Positions 41,388-49,667 of a stretch of 64,000 nucleotides of DNA are shown here, piece after piece. The stretch covers positions 1 to 64,000 of the forward strand of contig JAJYWC010000004.1 of the NCBI GenBank assembly GCA_021791695.1, written 5' to 3'. Made by a program: the position numbers and the translations under genes. The notes beneath the pieces were generated by a model. The model was not told the DNA's origin and searched no databases. It saw only the letters and a list, made by a program, of their open reading frames with translations. The stretch's first letter is position 1; each line of letters begins with the position of its first letter. This stretch comes from an archaeon (GTDB lineage: Archaea > Thermoproteota > Nitrososphaeria > Nitrososphaerales > Gagatemarchaeaceae).

Positions 41388-42908
41388 CTATGTGACGACC
41401 ACGTCAAAGTAGACGGTCCGGTAGATGCTCCCGTTCGTGACGGTCGCGGCGGCGACGTAGGTTCCCGGCACGATTGAACTTGATGCCGACACTGTAAGTG
41501 TGAAGCTGCTGTCTCCGGCCGAAGTAGTAATGGTACCTGGACTGAACGTAAGCAGCTTCGCAGTGCCGTTGTAGAACTCGTTGTCCTCGAACTGCAGGGA
41601 AAGGTTCGCTCCTGGCAAGTTGCCCGTGTACCTGATGTCTGTTTGCGTCGAGCCTCCCGGCGCGAGGCTCAGAGAGGTGGAGGACGTCGCAATCGAGAAG
41701 GGAGGCGAGTAGGACCCGTTAACAAAGCCGACTATTCCAGCTGTCGCCGCGGCGAACCACGCCCCATCAGCAGCCAGCCCCATCGTGACCATGTTGTAGT
41801 TCTCAAGGATCGTCGTTATGTTGAACAGTGGTGGGTTCGTTATGCTGTACTCGGTGAGGTATCTTCCGCCTCCGGTTATCACGCCCATCCTGTTCGAGTA
41901 ATGCTCGTTGAACCATACTGCGGTGCCATTGGAACCGTCGAAGTACGTCAGGACAGTCGGGACGTAGGGCACGGTCGACGTGGGGTAGATTGTCCACCGG
42001 TCGGTGGTGAAGTTGAGGAAAGCCATCGCTGAGGCCGAGTGTTCTGTCGCCCAGATGCCCCCGTCTGCTAAGGCGATTCCGCTGGGCTCGTAGAGTGTCT
42101 GGTTGCCACCGACGGGCGTGAATGTAGGATTAGCGGAGCTCGGGTTGAAGGAATAGAGGGCTGCCTTGAAGTTAAGTGGGTCAGCCGTAAGGACGAAGGC
42201 TCGTGTGTCGTTCTGGAAGAGAATATACTCAGAAAGCGCGTTCTTACTGTTCGGAAGGGTGTAGTACTGCACCACCGTACTGCTCGGGGTCAGCTTCCCG
42301 ATCGTACCAGGCGCGATGTTGTCGGTGAACCACAGGTCCCCCGCCCCCACGGCGAGGGTGTAAGGGAAGATTCCGCTAGTCAGGTTGACTTCCTCGGTCT
42401 GTCCCGTGGCCGGATTGACGGAGACAAGCCGGGAATAGAGGTTGTCCGCTCCCCACACGGTACCGTTCCACAACGCGACGCCCCATATCTGCGTCTCCTG
42501 TCCGCACAGACTAACCGCCGAGCTGTCCGGGTATGGCCATCTGTACTCGGTTAGGGTACCGTTCGGCAGAAGATGCCCAACCCCCGGCAGACCCCATTCG
42601 CCGAACCACACAGACCCGTCGGGCGCGACAGCGAAGCCCGCTGGAGTCCTGTTCGCGGAGAGCGTGTACTCGGTTATCGCGCCGAAGGTCGTCGGGGTGA
42701 GCCTCGCTCCGTTGGCTGGGGGAGCGGAGACGCAGCTGCTCCCGGTCGAAGTGCTCGAGGTCGTCGTGGAAGAGGTCGCCGTAGTGCCTGAAGCCTGAAT
42801 CCCGTAGGAGTAGTAGCCGGCTAGGGCCGCGCTGACGAAGAGGACTATCGCCAGCGCCGCGAGATACTTCGGGGAGACCGCGCGTCGTCTCCTGCAGAAC
42901 CGCTCCAT
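41388..42908 (-). CDS. Exported Vgb/streptogramin-lyase-like beta-propeller
   Basis: 506 residues. Basic start MERFCRRRRAVS, one membrane anchor (PKYLAALAIVLFVSAALAGYY), a Ser/Thr linker (SGTTATSSTTTSSTSTGSSC), then propeller repeats of Vgb type: ITEYTLSANRTPAGFAVAPD then GSVWFGEW, GVALWNGTVWGADN, TLAVGAGDLWFTDN, GIALADGGIWATEHSASA, GTAVWFNEH. A C-terminal Ig-like domain (SLSLAPGGSTQTDIRYTG ... VPGTYVAAATVTNGS) ends it. Many Asn-x-Ser/Thr sequons. A surface-bound protein, enzymatic role unproven. TATA GCTTAACGTG ~27 nt upstream. Confidence 0.8.
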   Translation of the reverse strand: MERFCRRRRAVSPKYLAALAIVLFVSAALAGYYSYGIQASGTTATSSTTTSSTSTGSSCVSAPPANGARLTPTTFGAITEYTLSANRTPAGFAVAPDGSVWFGEWGLPGVGHLLPNGTLTEYRWPYPDSSAVSLCGQETQIWGVALWNGTVWGADNLYSRLVSVNPATGQTEEVNLTSGIFPYTLAVGAGDLWFTDNIAPGTIGKLTPSSTVVQYYTLPNSKNALSEYILFQNDTRAFVLTADPLNFKAALYSFNPSSANPTFTPVGGNQTLYEPSGIALADGGIWATEHSASAMAFLNFTTDRWTIYPTSTVPYVPTVLTYFDGSNGTAVWFNEHYSNRMGVITGGGRYLTEYSITNPPLFNITTILENYNMVTMGLAADGAWFAAATAGIVGFVNGSYSPPFSIATSSTSLSLAPGGSTQTDIRYTGNLPGANLSLQFEDNEFYNGTAKLLTFSPGTITTSAGDSSFTLTVSASSSIVPGTYVAAATVTNGSIYRTVYFDVVVT

Positions 42909-42966
42909 GGATGCTGGCTCGCAGGAATCACGTTAAGCTTTGTGGTTCAGTCTCCGTCCTTTAAGC

Positions 42967-43677
42967 TCAGGGAGTGCTCTGTATGGTGACGCTGATCAGC
43001 ATGGCCGATTGAGCGTTGATGGGCTGGTCGAAAGTGAAAGAGTTCGAGTTGGTGTACACAGGTAGCGCTGCGATTGCGTCAACGACGTTCATGCCCTGGA
43101 TAACCTTGGCGAAGACGGTGTACTGGCCGTTGAGCTCGCTGTTGTCTGCGAGGTTGATGTAGAACTGTGATCCTCCCGTGGTGGTCGCCGATGTGTGGGC
43201 AATTGCGACATAACCGACGTTGTTGGGATAGTTCGAGTTCGCTTCGAGTGGTTCGGTGTCTGGGCCCTGACCCTGACCCCATGTGTTCCTCGTGCTGTTG
43301 ACTGCATCTCTGGTGTTCGGGTCGCCTGTCTGAATCACAAATCCGGACACGATCCTGTGCCAAACTAGGTTGTTGTAAAAGCCGGAGTTCGCGAGACTCT
43401 CGAAGTTCGAGACCGTGACGGGAGCGACGTTCGGGAATAGTTCGATGACTATCGTGCCTTGGCTCGTGTCGAGAACGGCGTAGGGTCCGGCTCCGGAAGA
43501 GCTCGAGCTGGTCGACGAGCCCGTGCTGGAAGCGGTGCTCGACTGGCTCGGCTTGGCGGAGTTCTCATAGACGTAGAAGCCGCCGACAGAGATGATCAGT
43601 ATCGCTGCTATGAAGATGCTAAGATAGACATTCAGCCTTGGGGTCTTTTTCCCGCTCCTTCTCGACCGACGCGACAT
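42967..43677 (-). CDS. Membrane-anchored extracellular cyclophilin-type peptidyl-prolyl isomerase
   Basis: 236 residues from ATG 43677; TATA AGTATTAATCG is ~30 nt upstream. Basic MSRRSRRSGKKTPRLN, anchor VYLSIFIAAILIISVGGFYV, Ser/Thr linker, then cyclophilin: GTIVIELFPNVAPVTVSNFE, FYNNLVWHRIVSGFVIQTGD, GYVAIAHTSATTTGGSQFYI (active-site region), FAKVIQGMNVVDAI. It would fold proteins outside the membrane. Divergent from the L40e gene. Confidence 0.93.
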   Translation of the reverse strand: MSRRSRRSGKKTPRLNVYLSIFIAAILIISVGGFYVYENSAKPSQSSTASSTGSSTSSSSSGAGPYAVLDTSQGTIVIELFPNVAPVTVSNFESLANSGFYNNLVWHRIVSGFVIQTGDPNTRDAVNSTRNTWGQGQGPDTEPLEANSNYPNNVGYVAIAHTSATTTGGSQFYINLADNSELNGQYTVFAKVIQGMNVVDAIAALPVYTNSNSFTFDQPINAQSAMLISVTIQSTP

Positions 43678-43780
43678 CCGAAGCCGCCTGACCCCGGTCA
43701 CGATTAATACTGTTCGGTGTTTCTCTCCTCGAAAAGTCCTTAAGGGAGAATCGAAGGGGCAGAAAAAGACCGGATAGCTC

Positions 43781-43948
43781 ATGCCAATTGCTGATGTTAC
43801 AAAGAAGCAGATAGCACAGAAGAAGCGGCTCTTCCTCAAGGTCTGCCTGAAATGCGGTTCCAGGAACGCGCTAGCGGCGACGAGGTGCAGGAAGTGCCAT
43901 GCCTCAGACCTGAGACTGAAGAACAGGTCAGTGGGCCTGAAGAAGTAG
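43781..43948 (+). CDS. rpl40e: Ribosomal protein L40e
   Basis: 55 residues: MPIADVTKKQIAQKKRLFLK, then VCLKCGSRNALAATRCRKCH and ASDLRLKNRSVGLKK. The four-cysteine zinc finger C22/C25/C36/C39 (CLKC...CRKC) and basic tail are diagnostic of archaeal L40e. ATG at 43781. The 43949-44104 stretch downstream contains no convincing gene. Confidence 0.95.
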   Translation: MPIADVTKKQIAQKKRLFLKVCLKCGSRNALAATRCRKCHASDLRLKNRSVGLKK

Positions 43949-44104
43949 GGCTTTACCCTCGGCAGGGCTTTCGTCGTGTTTGTCTACGCGCAGTTGCGCA
44001 CAATCTCGGGGACGAGATGGCTCGTGCTGGCCGAGTCATTGCAATGAGCCCAGCTCGAGAAGCCGAAGAAGTCGCGAGCGATACCCGTCAGGGCTGATGT
44101 CCTG

Positions 44105-44812
44105 TCACTCCGCGTGCGTACGGTCTTCGTATCCCAGCCTGAGCGGTCCATCCCTGAGTACCGTCACGGCCGCGGCCGCGAATCTCTTCAAAAGTGGCTC
44201 AGCGTATCTCTCGAGGACGAAGAGCCCGACTCCGACTATCCCGATCCCGAGAAAGACCCCTCCCACCACATCGAGAGGGTAGTGCATCCCGGTGTAGATG
44301 CGGGAGTAACAGACGAGTGCAGCTTCGACGACCAATAGCAGACTGACGACCCTGTACCTGAATCTCGCGACCGCGAAAGTGGCGCCTATCGAGACGATGA
44401 GCGCATGTCCCGACGGGAACGAAGAGTCCGTGTCTATCGGAAGACGTCTCACGATTCCGGAGACAACTTCATAGGGTCTGGCTCTATAGGCCACGAACTT
44501 CAGAATCTCCCCCGCTACGATGCCTGCAACGAACAACGCGCCCAGCTCGATTGCCAGAAGCTTCGTATCCCTGTTGCCGAGGAGCAGCATCACAGCGACT
44601 ATCGGGATCCAGAAATACTCTCTTCCATAGTCGGAGAAGAAGACCATGAGCGCCGTGAATGATGCGCTCGATGCCGTGTGGTTGATTGCAAGCGCGAGTT
44701 CTGCATCGGCGCTCTGTGTGATTTGCGAGAAGACCAGTATGGTAGTCACTAGAAAGATAAGAAGGCAGACTGCGCCACCAATCAGCGAACCGAGGAGGGA
44801 CCTTCGTGCCAT
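44105..44812 (-). CDS. PAP2-family membrane phosphatase
   Basis: 235 residues, about six helices. Full PAP2 signature: KFVAYRARP (KxxxxxxRP), FPSGH, and SRIYTGMHYPLDV (SRxxxxxHxxxD). Such enzymes dephosphorylate lipid or polyprenyl pyrophosphates at the outer membrane face. ATG start; TATA CCTAAATACG about 40 nt upstream. Confidence 0.92.
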   Translation of the reverse strand: MARRSLLGSLIGGAVCLLIFLVTTILVFSQITQSADAELALAINHTASSASFTALMVFFSDYGREYFWIPIVAVMLLLGNRDTKLLAIELGALFVAGIVAGEILKFVAYRARPYEVVSGIVRRLPIDTDSSFPSGHALIVSIGATFAVARFRYRVVSLLLVVEAALVCYSRIYTGMHYPLDVVGGVFLGIGIVGVGLFVLERYAEPLLKRFAAAAVTVLRDGPLRLGYEDRTHAE

Positions 44813-45056
44813 GATCTCTTCCTTCGACGGACCAGCGAGAAATCCGGGCGTATTTAGGGGCCCCTATGCGCGCTTGGTCGACTCTCATTTACGGTCCGTT
44901 CATCAGCCAACCGCATCCCCGGTCTGCGAGGAGGTCTCGGTAAGAGATGAAGCCCAAGGGACCCATCGTTAACGGGATAACATTCAACACGCCTCCCGGG
45001 CTCCCCTGACACTTTCGGCAGCAACATTAAATCCGATGGCAATGGAGCGCCGGGCA

Positions 45057-45146
45057 GGGCCGGTCGTCTAGCCTGGTCAGGACGTCAGAGCGATCCGTCA
45101 AGCTCTCACACAGCGAAGGTCGGTGGTTCAAATCCGCCCCGGCCCA
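45057..45146 (+). tRNA. tRNA-Val(CAC) with a 15-nt intron at noncanonical position 28/29
   Basis: Acceptor GGGCCGG/CCGGCCC, D-arm GTC..GAC, T-arm GGTGG-TTCAAAT-CCGCC, variable loop AGGTC, discriminator A. As written, the anticodon stem cannot form. Removing AGAGCGATCCGTCAA (45087-45101) joins TC to GCT and gives stem TCGCT/AGCGA around CTCACAC, anticodon CAC, with a 75-nt mature length. The junctions form a bulge-helix-bulge: central helix GACG/CGTC, bulges TCA and AAG, GCGA tetraloop inside. TATA ACATTAAATCC is ~28 nt upstream. An integrase follows. Confidence 0.88.
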
Positions 45147-45411
45147 CCTTATACTATCAAGAGAATCCTGTGTCTATTTGTCCTTCCAATAGCGCGCTAC
45201 ATCCCTTGGGAGCAAGTACACATACATTCTCGATTATCAGGACGCCCGCAGAGGGCATGAGAACCTCGAAGCCGGGTCCGTCATAACCGCGACGTTCTTC
45301 CTGGGGACGCTGGGGCTGTATTCCGACCTCGCAAAGACTACGCCGAGGGAGATACTGGAGGAAGCGCGATCAAAGAGGTTCAGGGACGAGTTTACGGGCT
45401 TTGTCAGGAGG

Positions 45412-46488
45412 ATGGAGAAGGACGGGAAGGCAGGCTCCTACATCGAGCGATTCAGGAAGGTCATTCTCTCGTGGACTTCCTACAACAACCTCGACGTGAA
45501 GCTGAAGGTCAACATCAAGGGCAGTTCGGATACCCCGACGATAGCCAGCGAAAGGGTCCCGAGCAAGGACGAGCTATCAAGAATACTCAGGATGGCGTCA
45601 CCCAGAGGAAGAGCCTCTGTCGCCCTGATGGCGTTCAGCGGTCTCAGGCCTGAGAGCCCCGGCGACTATCTCGGGACGGATGGGATACGATTGGGAGATT
45701 TCGCCGAGGCGAAGATAAGAGACGACGGAATCGAGTTCGAGAATGTCCCTACGATTCTGCTCGTGCGGCGGGCGCTGAGCAAGGCGAGGCACCCCTACTT
45801 CGCGTTCGTCAGCGGCGAGGCAATCACCTACATCCAAGAACACATTCAGGAGAGGGTCAAGCAGGGAGAGAAACTGACCGCCGAGAGCGCGCTCCTCGCG
45901 TTCGACCCGAGAGGCGTCAGGAAGAACCAGTTCCTGAGGACAACCCTCGTAACGAGAGACGTGAAGGAAGCGATTCTCAAGGCAGGTTTCGCACGGAGAC
46001 CCTATGTCCTCAGGGCCTACTGCGATACCAACATGATCGTTGCGGAATCGAAGGGCTTCATCTCGCACCCTTACCTCCAGTTCCTGATGGGGCACAAAGG
46101 AGATATCGAGGCCAGGTATTCGACGAACAAAGGGCGTCTTCCTCCAACGATGATCGAGGAGATGAGGGAAGCCTACAAGAAGTGCGACTCTCTCCTCTCC
46201 ACAAAGGCGGAGTCAGCCACCGAGAAGCAGATCAGTAAGGCGTTTAACGAGCGGTTTCTCGTCGTTGCAGGATTTAAGAAAGAAGAGCTTGAGAAGATGA
46301 ATCTCGACGATATGACGAATGAGGAACTTCAGAGCCTCGTAAGGCAGCGGCTCGTTGGGATGATGAACAGCAACGGGTCGAGGCAGAAGGTCATACCCGT
46401 TAAGGAGGTCAAGTCATACATCAGCCAGGGCTTCGAATATGTGGCGTCGCTATCGGACGGGGAAGCGATAATGAAGCTCCCGTTCTAA
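45412..46488 (+). CDS. Tyrosine recombinase/integrase, 5' end unclear
   Basis: 358 residues from the first ATG. Catalytic set: R79 in SGLRPESP, a probable Lys in SKARHPYF, R201 in YVLRAYCDT, H228 in FLMGHKGD, and nucleophile Y236 in ARYSTNK. The frame stays open upstream to a TAG at 45188 and reads core-binding-domain-like sequence (TATFFLGTLGLYSDLAKTTP, REILEEARSKRFRDEFTGF), but with no ATG, GTG or TTG. So the visible gene starts inside its N-terminal domain: it is either truncated by integration, decayed, or uses a rare start. Confidence 0.85.
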   Translation: MEKDGKAGSYIERFRKVILSWTSYNNLDVKLKVNIKGSSDTPTIASERVPSKDELSRILRMASPRGRASVALMAFSGLRPESPGDYLGTDGIRLGDFAEAKIRDDGIEFENVPTILLVRRALSKARHPYFAFVSGEAITYIQEHIQERVKQGEKLTAESALLAFDPRGVRKNQFLRTTLVTRDVKEAILKAGFARRPYVLRAYCDTNMIVAESKGFISHPYLQFLMGHKGDIEARYSTNKGRLPPTMIEEMREAYKKCDSLLSTKAESATEKQISKAFNERFLVVAGFKKEELEKMNLDDMTNEELQSLVRQRLVGMMNSNGSRQKVIPVKEVKSYISQGFEYVASLSDGEAIMKLPF

Positions 46489-46491
46489 AGC

Positions 46492-46518
46492 GCTCATCAG
46501 TGTCTATTTGAGATGAGC
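46492..46518. terminator. Inverted repeat between integrase and DUF2283 gene
   Basis: GCTCATC (46492-46498) pairs with GATGAGC (46512-46518) across a 13-nt loop, exactly between the two convergent stops. It may act as a two-way terminator; no T-run follows, and it overlaps the end of the DUF2283 gene. Confidence 0.3.
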
Positions 46519-46698
46519 CTTCAGACCCACGATCGTAATGCCTACGAGCTCACCCTTCCTGGTCCTCATCACAACACCCTCCTGCGGCTCGATTGAGTCG
46601 TCCGCCTCCTTCGGCTTGCCAACCGAGATATAGAGGATGTCGCTCTTCTCGTCATAGTCTATATCCAGTTTCTCAGGCTTCACGACTAGGCTTTCCAT
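46504..46698 (-). CDS. DUF2283-family small protein (antitoxin-like)
   Basis: 64 residues. IDYDEKSDILYISVGKPKEA, then GVVMRTRKGELVGITIVGLK follows the DUF2283 layout (YDxxxDxLYI...G..x..GxxVGIxI). Its start overlaps the end of the upstream nuclease-like gene by 13 nt, an arrangement typical of toxin-antitoxin pairs, where DUF2283 proteins often occur second. Confidence 0.75.
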   Translation of the reverse strand: MESLVVKPEKLDIDYDEKSDILYISVGKPKEADDSIEPQEGVVMRTRKGELVGITIVGLKAHLK

Positions 46699-46967
46699 AT
46701 TGGCTCACCCTTGATTCTCTTCAAATCTGAAGTGAAGTAAGCAGTTATTATAGCCTTCTGGCCGCTCGCCTTTTCCCTGTATACAACGACGAGATACTTC
46801 GGCCCGAGATGCGTCTCCTTCACGTATCGGACTGCCTTTCTCTCCTCCCGGTTACCCTTCAGGATGAATTCGGGGTTCGCCAGAACGTCTTTGATCAACT
46901 CTTCATATCGCGAAACCTCGGGATGTCTATCGCGGATGTGCTTCCTGGCTTCTTCAGACAGTGTCAA
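46686..46967 (-). CDS. RelE/barnase-like (DUF4258/PBECR-type) putative toxin
   Basis: 93 residues. LSEEARKHIRDRHPEVSRYE, LANPEFILKGNREERKAVRY, LGPKYLVVVYREKASGQKAI, ITAYFTSDLKRIKGEPIW. The H-x3-RHPE start, nPd-like loop and terminal ITAY strand resemble small nuclease toxins of the DUF4258/phage-barnase group. Coupled to DUF2283. Activity is inferred from family likeness. Confidence 0.65.
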   Translation of the reverse strand: MTLSEEARKHIRDRHPEVSRYEELIKDVLANPEFILKGNREERKAVRYVKETHLGPKYLVVVYREKASGQKAIITAYFTSDLKRIKGEPIWKA

Positions 46968-46992
46968 GGGTGCTTATCATAGCCCCTGGTTG

Positions 46993-47559
46993 TCATCCGG
47001 CATTTTGCCTAGGCCTCTCTTTTGCGGCGGATTCCTTCCTTCCAAACTCTTCCTTGGCCTGTTGGAACGCGCTCTTCCTGTCACTTATCACAACGAAGGA
47101 ACTTTCGTCATTGACCTCCTCTCCTTCTTCCGTCGATTCATGGCTCTCAGTCTGAGCGATGAAGTGCTTGGTCCAAGAAGCTGAGGAGAGTCCAAAATCC
47201 AGCAGCACGGCGGTCTTGGGAAGCGCTAGGGCCCTCAAATACTCTTCATAGACTCGCTTTTTCTTCCCCTTGAACAGGGTTGCCCTCAACTTTCCAAGCT
47301 GCTCTGTGGTCACTGCTCCGAGTTCGTCGTCTGCTTTGGGAAAATCCTTGTGACGCTTCTCCAGCTCCTCTTCCGTGATGTGATACCTGATCAAAAGCCA
47401 GTCTATGCCATGCGAGTTCTCGACTATGTCCATAGGGTCAACGAGGTTGTAAGAGCCCTGGTAAGGATGTCCGTTCGATGTAGCCGGCGCCCATCTCTTC
47501 AACTGGCAACGGAATAAGAGCAGATACGTTGCAAGCGCCTTTTCATAGCGCTTCACCAC
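46993..47559 (-). CDS. Unrecognised island protein A
   Basis: 188 residues. MVKRYEKALATYLLLFRCQL, IVENSHGIDWLLIRYHITEE, LGKLRATLFKGKKKRVYEEY, then a charged, low-complexity C-terminal tail (HESTEEGEEVNDESSFVVIS ... GRKESAAKERPRQNAG). Mostly helical, soluble. I know no family. It is directly downstream (30 nt) of island protein B on the same strand, so the two may be one transcript. Confidence 0.55.
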   Translation of the reverse strand: MVKRYEKALATYLLLFRCQLKRWAPATSNGHPYQGSYNLVDPMDIVENSHGIDWLLIRYHITEEELEKRHKDFPKADDELGAVTTEQLGKLRATLFKGKKKRVYEEYLRALALPKTAVLLDFGLSSASWTKHFIAQTESHESTEEGEEVNDESSFVVISDRKSAFQQAKEEFGRKESAAKERPRQNAG

Positions 47560-47589
47560 GTTAAGATGCTTAACGTTGTGATTCTGCCA

Positions 47590-48180
47590 TCAGTAATCCA
47601 GCCATGCAGAGACAATGCACTGCGCCGCATCCAAAAGCTTTCTCCCAAGATCCTCGTTCTTTCTGAGGCTGCTCAACGGAGAGTTTGCGCCGGTCGCCAG
47701 GGCGGCCGATGGATATATGCCGCTAGTCGCAAAGGGCGGGGCGACAACGGAAAGAGGCGTCAATGCAGTTTCCTTGGAGAGCAAGAATTCAGCCATATCG
47801 TTTCGGAAGGCGGCTTCGGCAGAGATCGCCGTTGATTTGTACAACGCATGCGCCCCGTTCATCTTGCCTATGGCGTCTTTGTAGATGAATCCCTTCGCTT
47901 GAAGGCTCTTGAGAGCGTCGGCAAGACCTTGGTGCGACAATCTGTCTCCCAGACCCTTCGCAAGTTCCCTGTTTGACACGCCAATGCTCCCGGACTTGAG
48001 AATGTCCCTGAGAACTATGAACTCAGACCGTGAGTTTCGTGGGTGCTGAACGCTTCTCCCACTATATGACGGTGTGCTTGACTTCGGACTGAGTGGTTCG
48101 TACGGGGGTGGAGGGTTTCTTATCCAGTCCGGCGCTGATACCTTTTCGCAATGCAATGCTGGGTCCCAAACTTGTAACAC
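47590..48180 (-). CDS. Unrecognised island protein B with winged-helix-like part
   Basis: 196 residues from the longest start; the N-terminal ~50 residues (PPPPYEPLSPKSSTPSYSG) run antisense through the G1-peptidase remnant, so the true start is uncertain. FIVLRDILKSGSIGVSNREL then HQGLADALKSLQAKGFIYKD resembles a winged-helix domain. The C-terminal half (FRNDMAEFLLSKETALTPLS ... LGRKLLDAAQCIVSAWLDY) is helical and unfamiliar. TATA-like TCATATAG at ~48060 would fit a shorter protein. Confidence 0.5.
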   Translation of the reverse strand: MLQVWDPALHCEKVSAPDWIRNPPPPYEPLSPKSSTPSYSGRSVQHPRNSRSEFIVLRDILKSGSIGVSNRELAKGLGDRLSHQGLADALKSLQAKGFIYKDAIGKMNGAHALYKSTAISAEAAFRNDMAEFLLSKETALTPLSVVAPPFATSGIYPSAALATGANSPLSSLRKNEDLGRKLLDAAQCIVSAWLDY

Positions 48181-48660
48181 TCCAACATACTCAGCATGGT
48201 GGGAGTATTGTTGCAGTTACCCGCCATACTCTTATGGTGGCACATTGTATACATCCGACTATGTAACTCCTCAAGAGGAGAATATGTACTATACTGGAGG
48301 GAGTTTGAATACATACGAGGCAAATTTGATTGATTGGACGCAAAACTGGGTGGGTTGAGCGGAAATCAGAACGTTGGCTCGAGTGCATACTGGGCACAAT
48401 CGGAATTTGAGATCTCATCTCTTGGCACCGCCGCCCTCCCCACGTTCAGCTCGGTCACTCTATCGTCGGTGGACCTCTGCTGGAGCACTACCAATTGCGC
48501 TTTTTGGGGGAACGCTGCGAATATCGTGATAAATTCACCAGCGGACACGATGGTGAATTACTGTTATCCCACAAGCTCCTATGTCGAGAACATACTTCTT
48601 AGCTCGGTAAGTTCCTCTGGCGATTACACACAGACGTATAATTCGAACTGCGGAACCTGA
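48074..48660 (+). pseudogene. G1 (eqolisin-type) glutamic peptidase remnant, truncated and frameshifted
   Basis: Frame 1 (48074-48358) reads FGLSGSYGGGGFLIQSGADT, then PTYSAWWEYCCSYPP, then YVTPQEENMYYTGG and YEANLIDWTQNWVG. This follows the G1 peptidase pattern WxGLDG...QxG...Y.AWYEMYP...V.PGD. Frame 3 (from ~48346) continues LSGNQNVGSSAYWAQSEFE then LPTFSSVTLSS, like the second half with the AEWIxE and LP.F.xVxF regions. The signal peptide and start are missing and a -1 shift near 48350 breaks it. G1 peptidases are secreted acid proteases. Confidence 0.55.
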
Positions 48661-48749
48661 CCATGCTATCTTCTGATCAGGTGCGAACGGATGACTAGAC
48701 CGATTCGGACAAAACGATAAAGCGGTGAGGGTCCAAACAAGCTCTGGCC

Positions 48750-49667
48750 ATGATTCCTCGGAGGCGTGGGGGTGGAACTGCAATTATCCTTATTGTCATG
48801 GCGGCAGTCATTATGACGGGGATGGGCTCACTCGAATCCAGGTCGACGCCTCAGGCAGCATCGACCGCTTCGAGCACGACTGCCGAAACGCTCTAAGGAC
48901 TAGGACTTAATGCGTCCATCAGTGCCACAGGTATCCTCGTCGGACAGAACATCACTGTCAGCATTGCTATTTTCAACACGCTACCTAATGTCAATGATGT
49001 CCCTACCGCTAACGACTGGCAGTTCCAAGGAGTGAACGTTGCACTATGGGGTGGCTGTGTGATTGGATACCCCTTGGAGGTTGCGGTTGTCAGAGGCGAC
49101 TATTCAGTCCAAAACATTTCTTTGGTCGCACGTTCCGTTCTCCAGTATGTCTGCTTCGGGGACATTAACGTCGACCACGTCGTTTTCCAACCTGACAGTG
49201 ACATGGCGAACATTACAGGAACAGGCCCTGCGCCGAACCTCAACCAAACACTGGGGCCGATGTCGCAAAAGCTGAGCTTCTCAACGGACGGCTACTGGAA
49301 CCTCACGAGCCTTGCGCGGGAGCAAGCAATCGACATACCAATCATAGGGCCATCAGATAATCCTGTCCCTGCAACTGTGTTCGTCCCGGGGACCTACACC
49401 GTCGCCGTGGAGGATGAATGGGGGCAAGCTCTGGTACTGCACTTCGTGGTGCAGGGCCCAACACCGAGCACAACCTACTCAAGTTCTAGCTATGCGTCCA
49501 GCACGACTTCGACAAAGACAGGTCTTGCATCGAGCGCGTCTCTCCCTAGTTCATATGCACTGCAATTCGCGATAGCAACAGGAGTGATTCTATTGGCAGC
49601 TTTGGCAGCGACGAGAGCCGGGAACTATCGGATCAGATCGAAGACCTCAATCTTGGGCCAGAACTAG
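48750..49667 (+). pseudogene. Double-anchored surface protein interrupted by one in-frame TAA
   Basis: From ATG 48750: MIPRRRGGGTAIILIVMAAV then IMTGMGSLESRSTPQAASTA, i.e. basic start, membrane anchor, Ser/Thr linker; a TAA stands at 48894-48896. The same frame resumes at once as GLGLNASISATGILVGQNIT and runs to 49667 through an Ig-like domain (PATVFVPGTYTVAVEDEWGQ) and a C-terminal Ser/Thr stretch plus helix LQFAIATGVILLAALAATRA. No start codon lies between the TAA and GTG 49032. One nonsense change in an otherwise intact gene, or readthrough. Confidence 0.6.

Noticed and set aside
43852-44097. 81-codon frame overlapping the L40e gene
   Set aside because: Out of frame with L40e over half its length and without domain character or promoter; the following 43949-44104 looks noncoding.
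45170-46510. 11-nt direct repeat GTGTCTATTTG flanking the integrase (45170-45180 and 46500-46510) as att sites
   Set aside because: Too short, not part of the tRNA, and repeats of this length are expected by chance in a window of this size.
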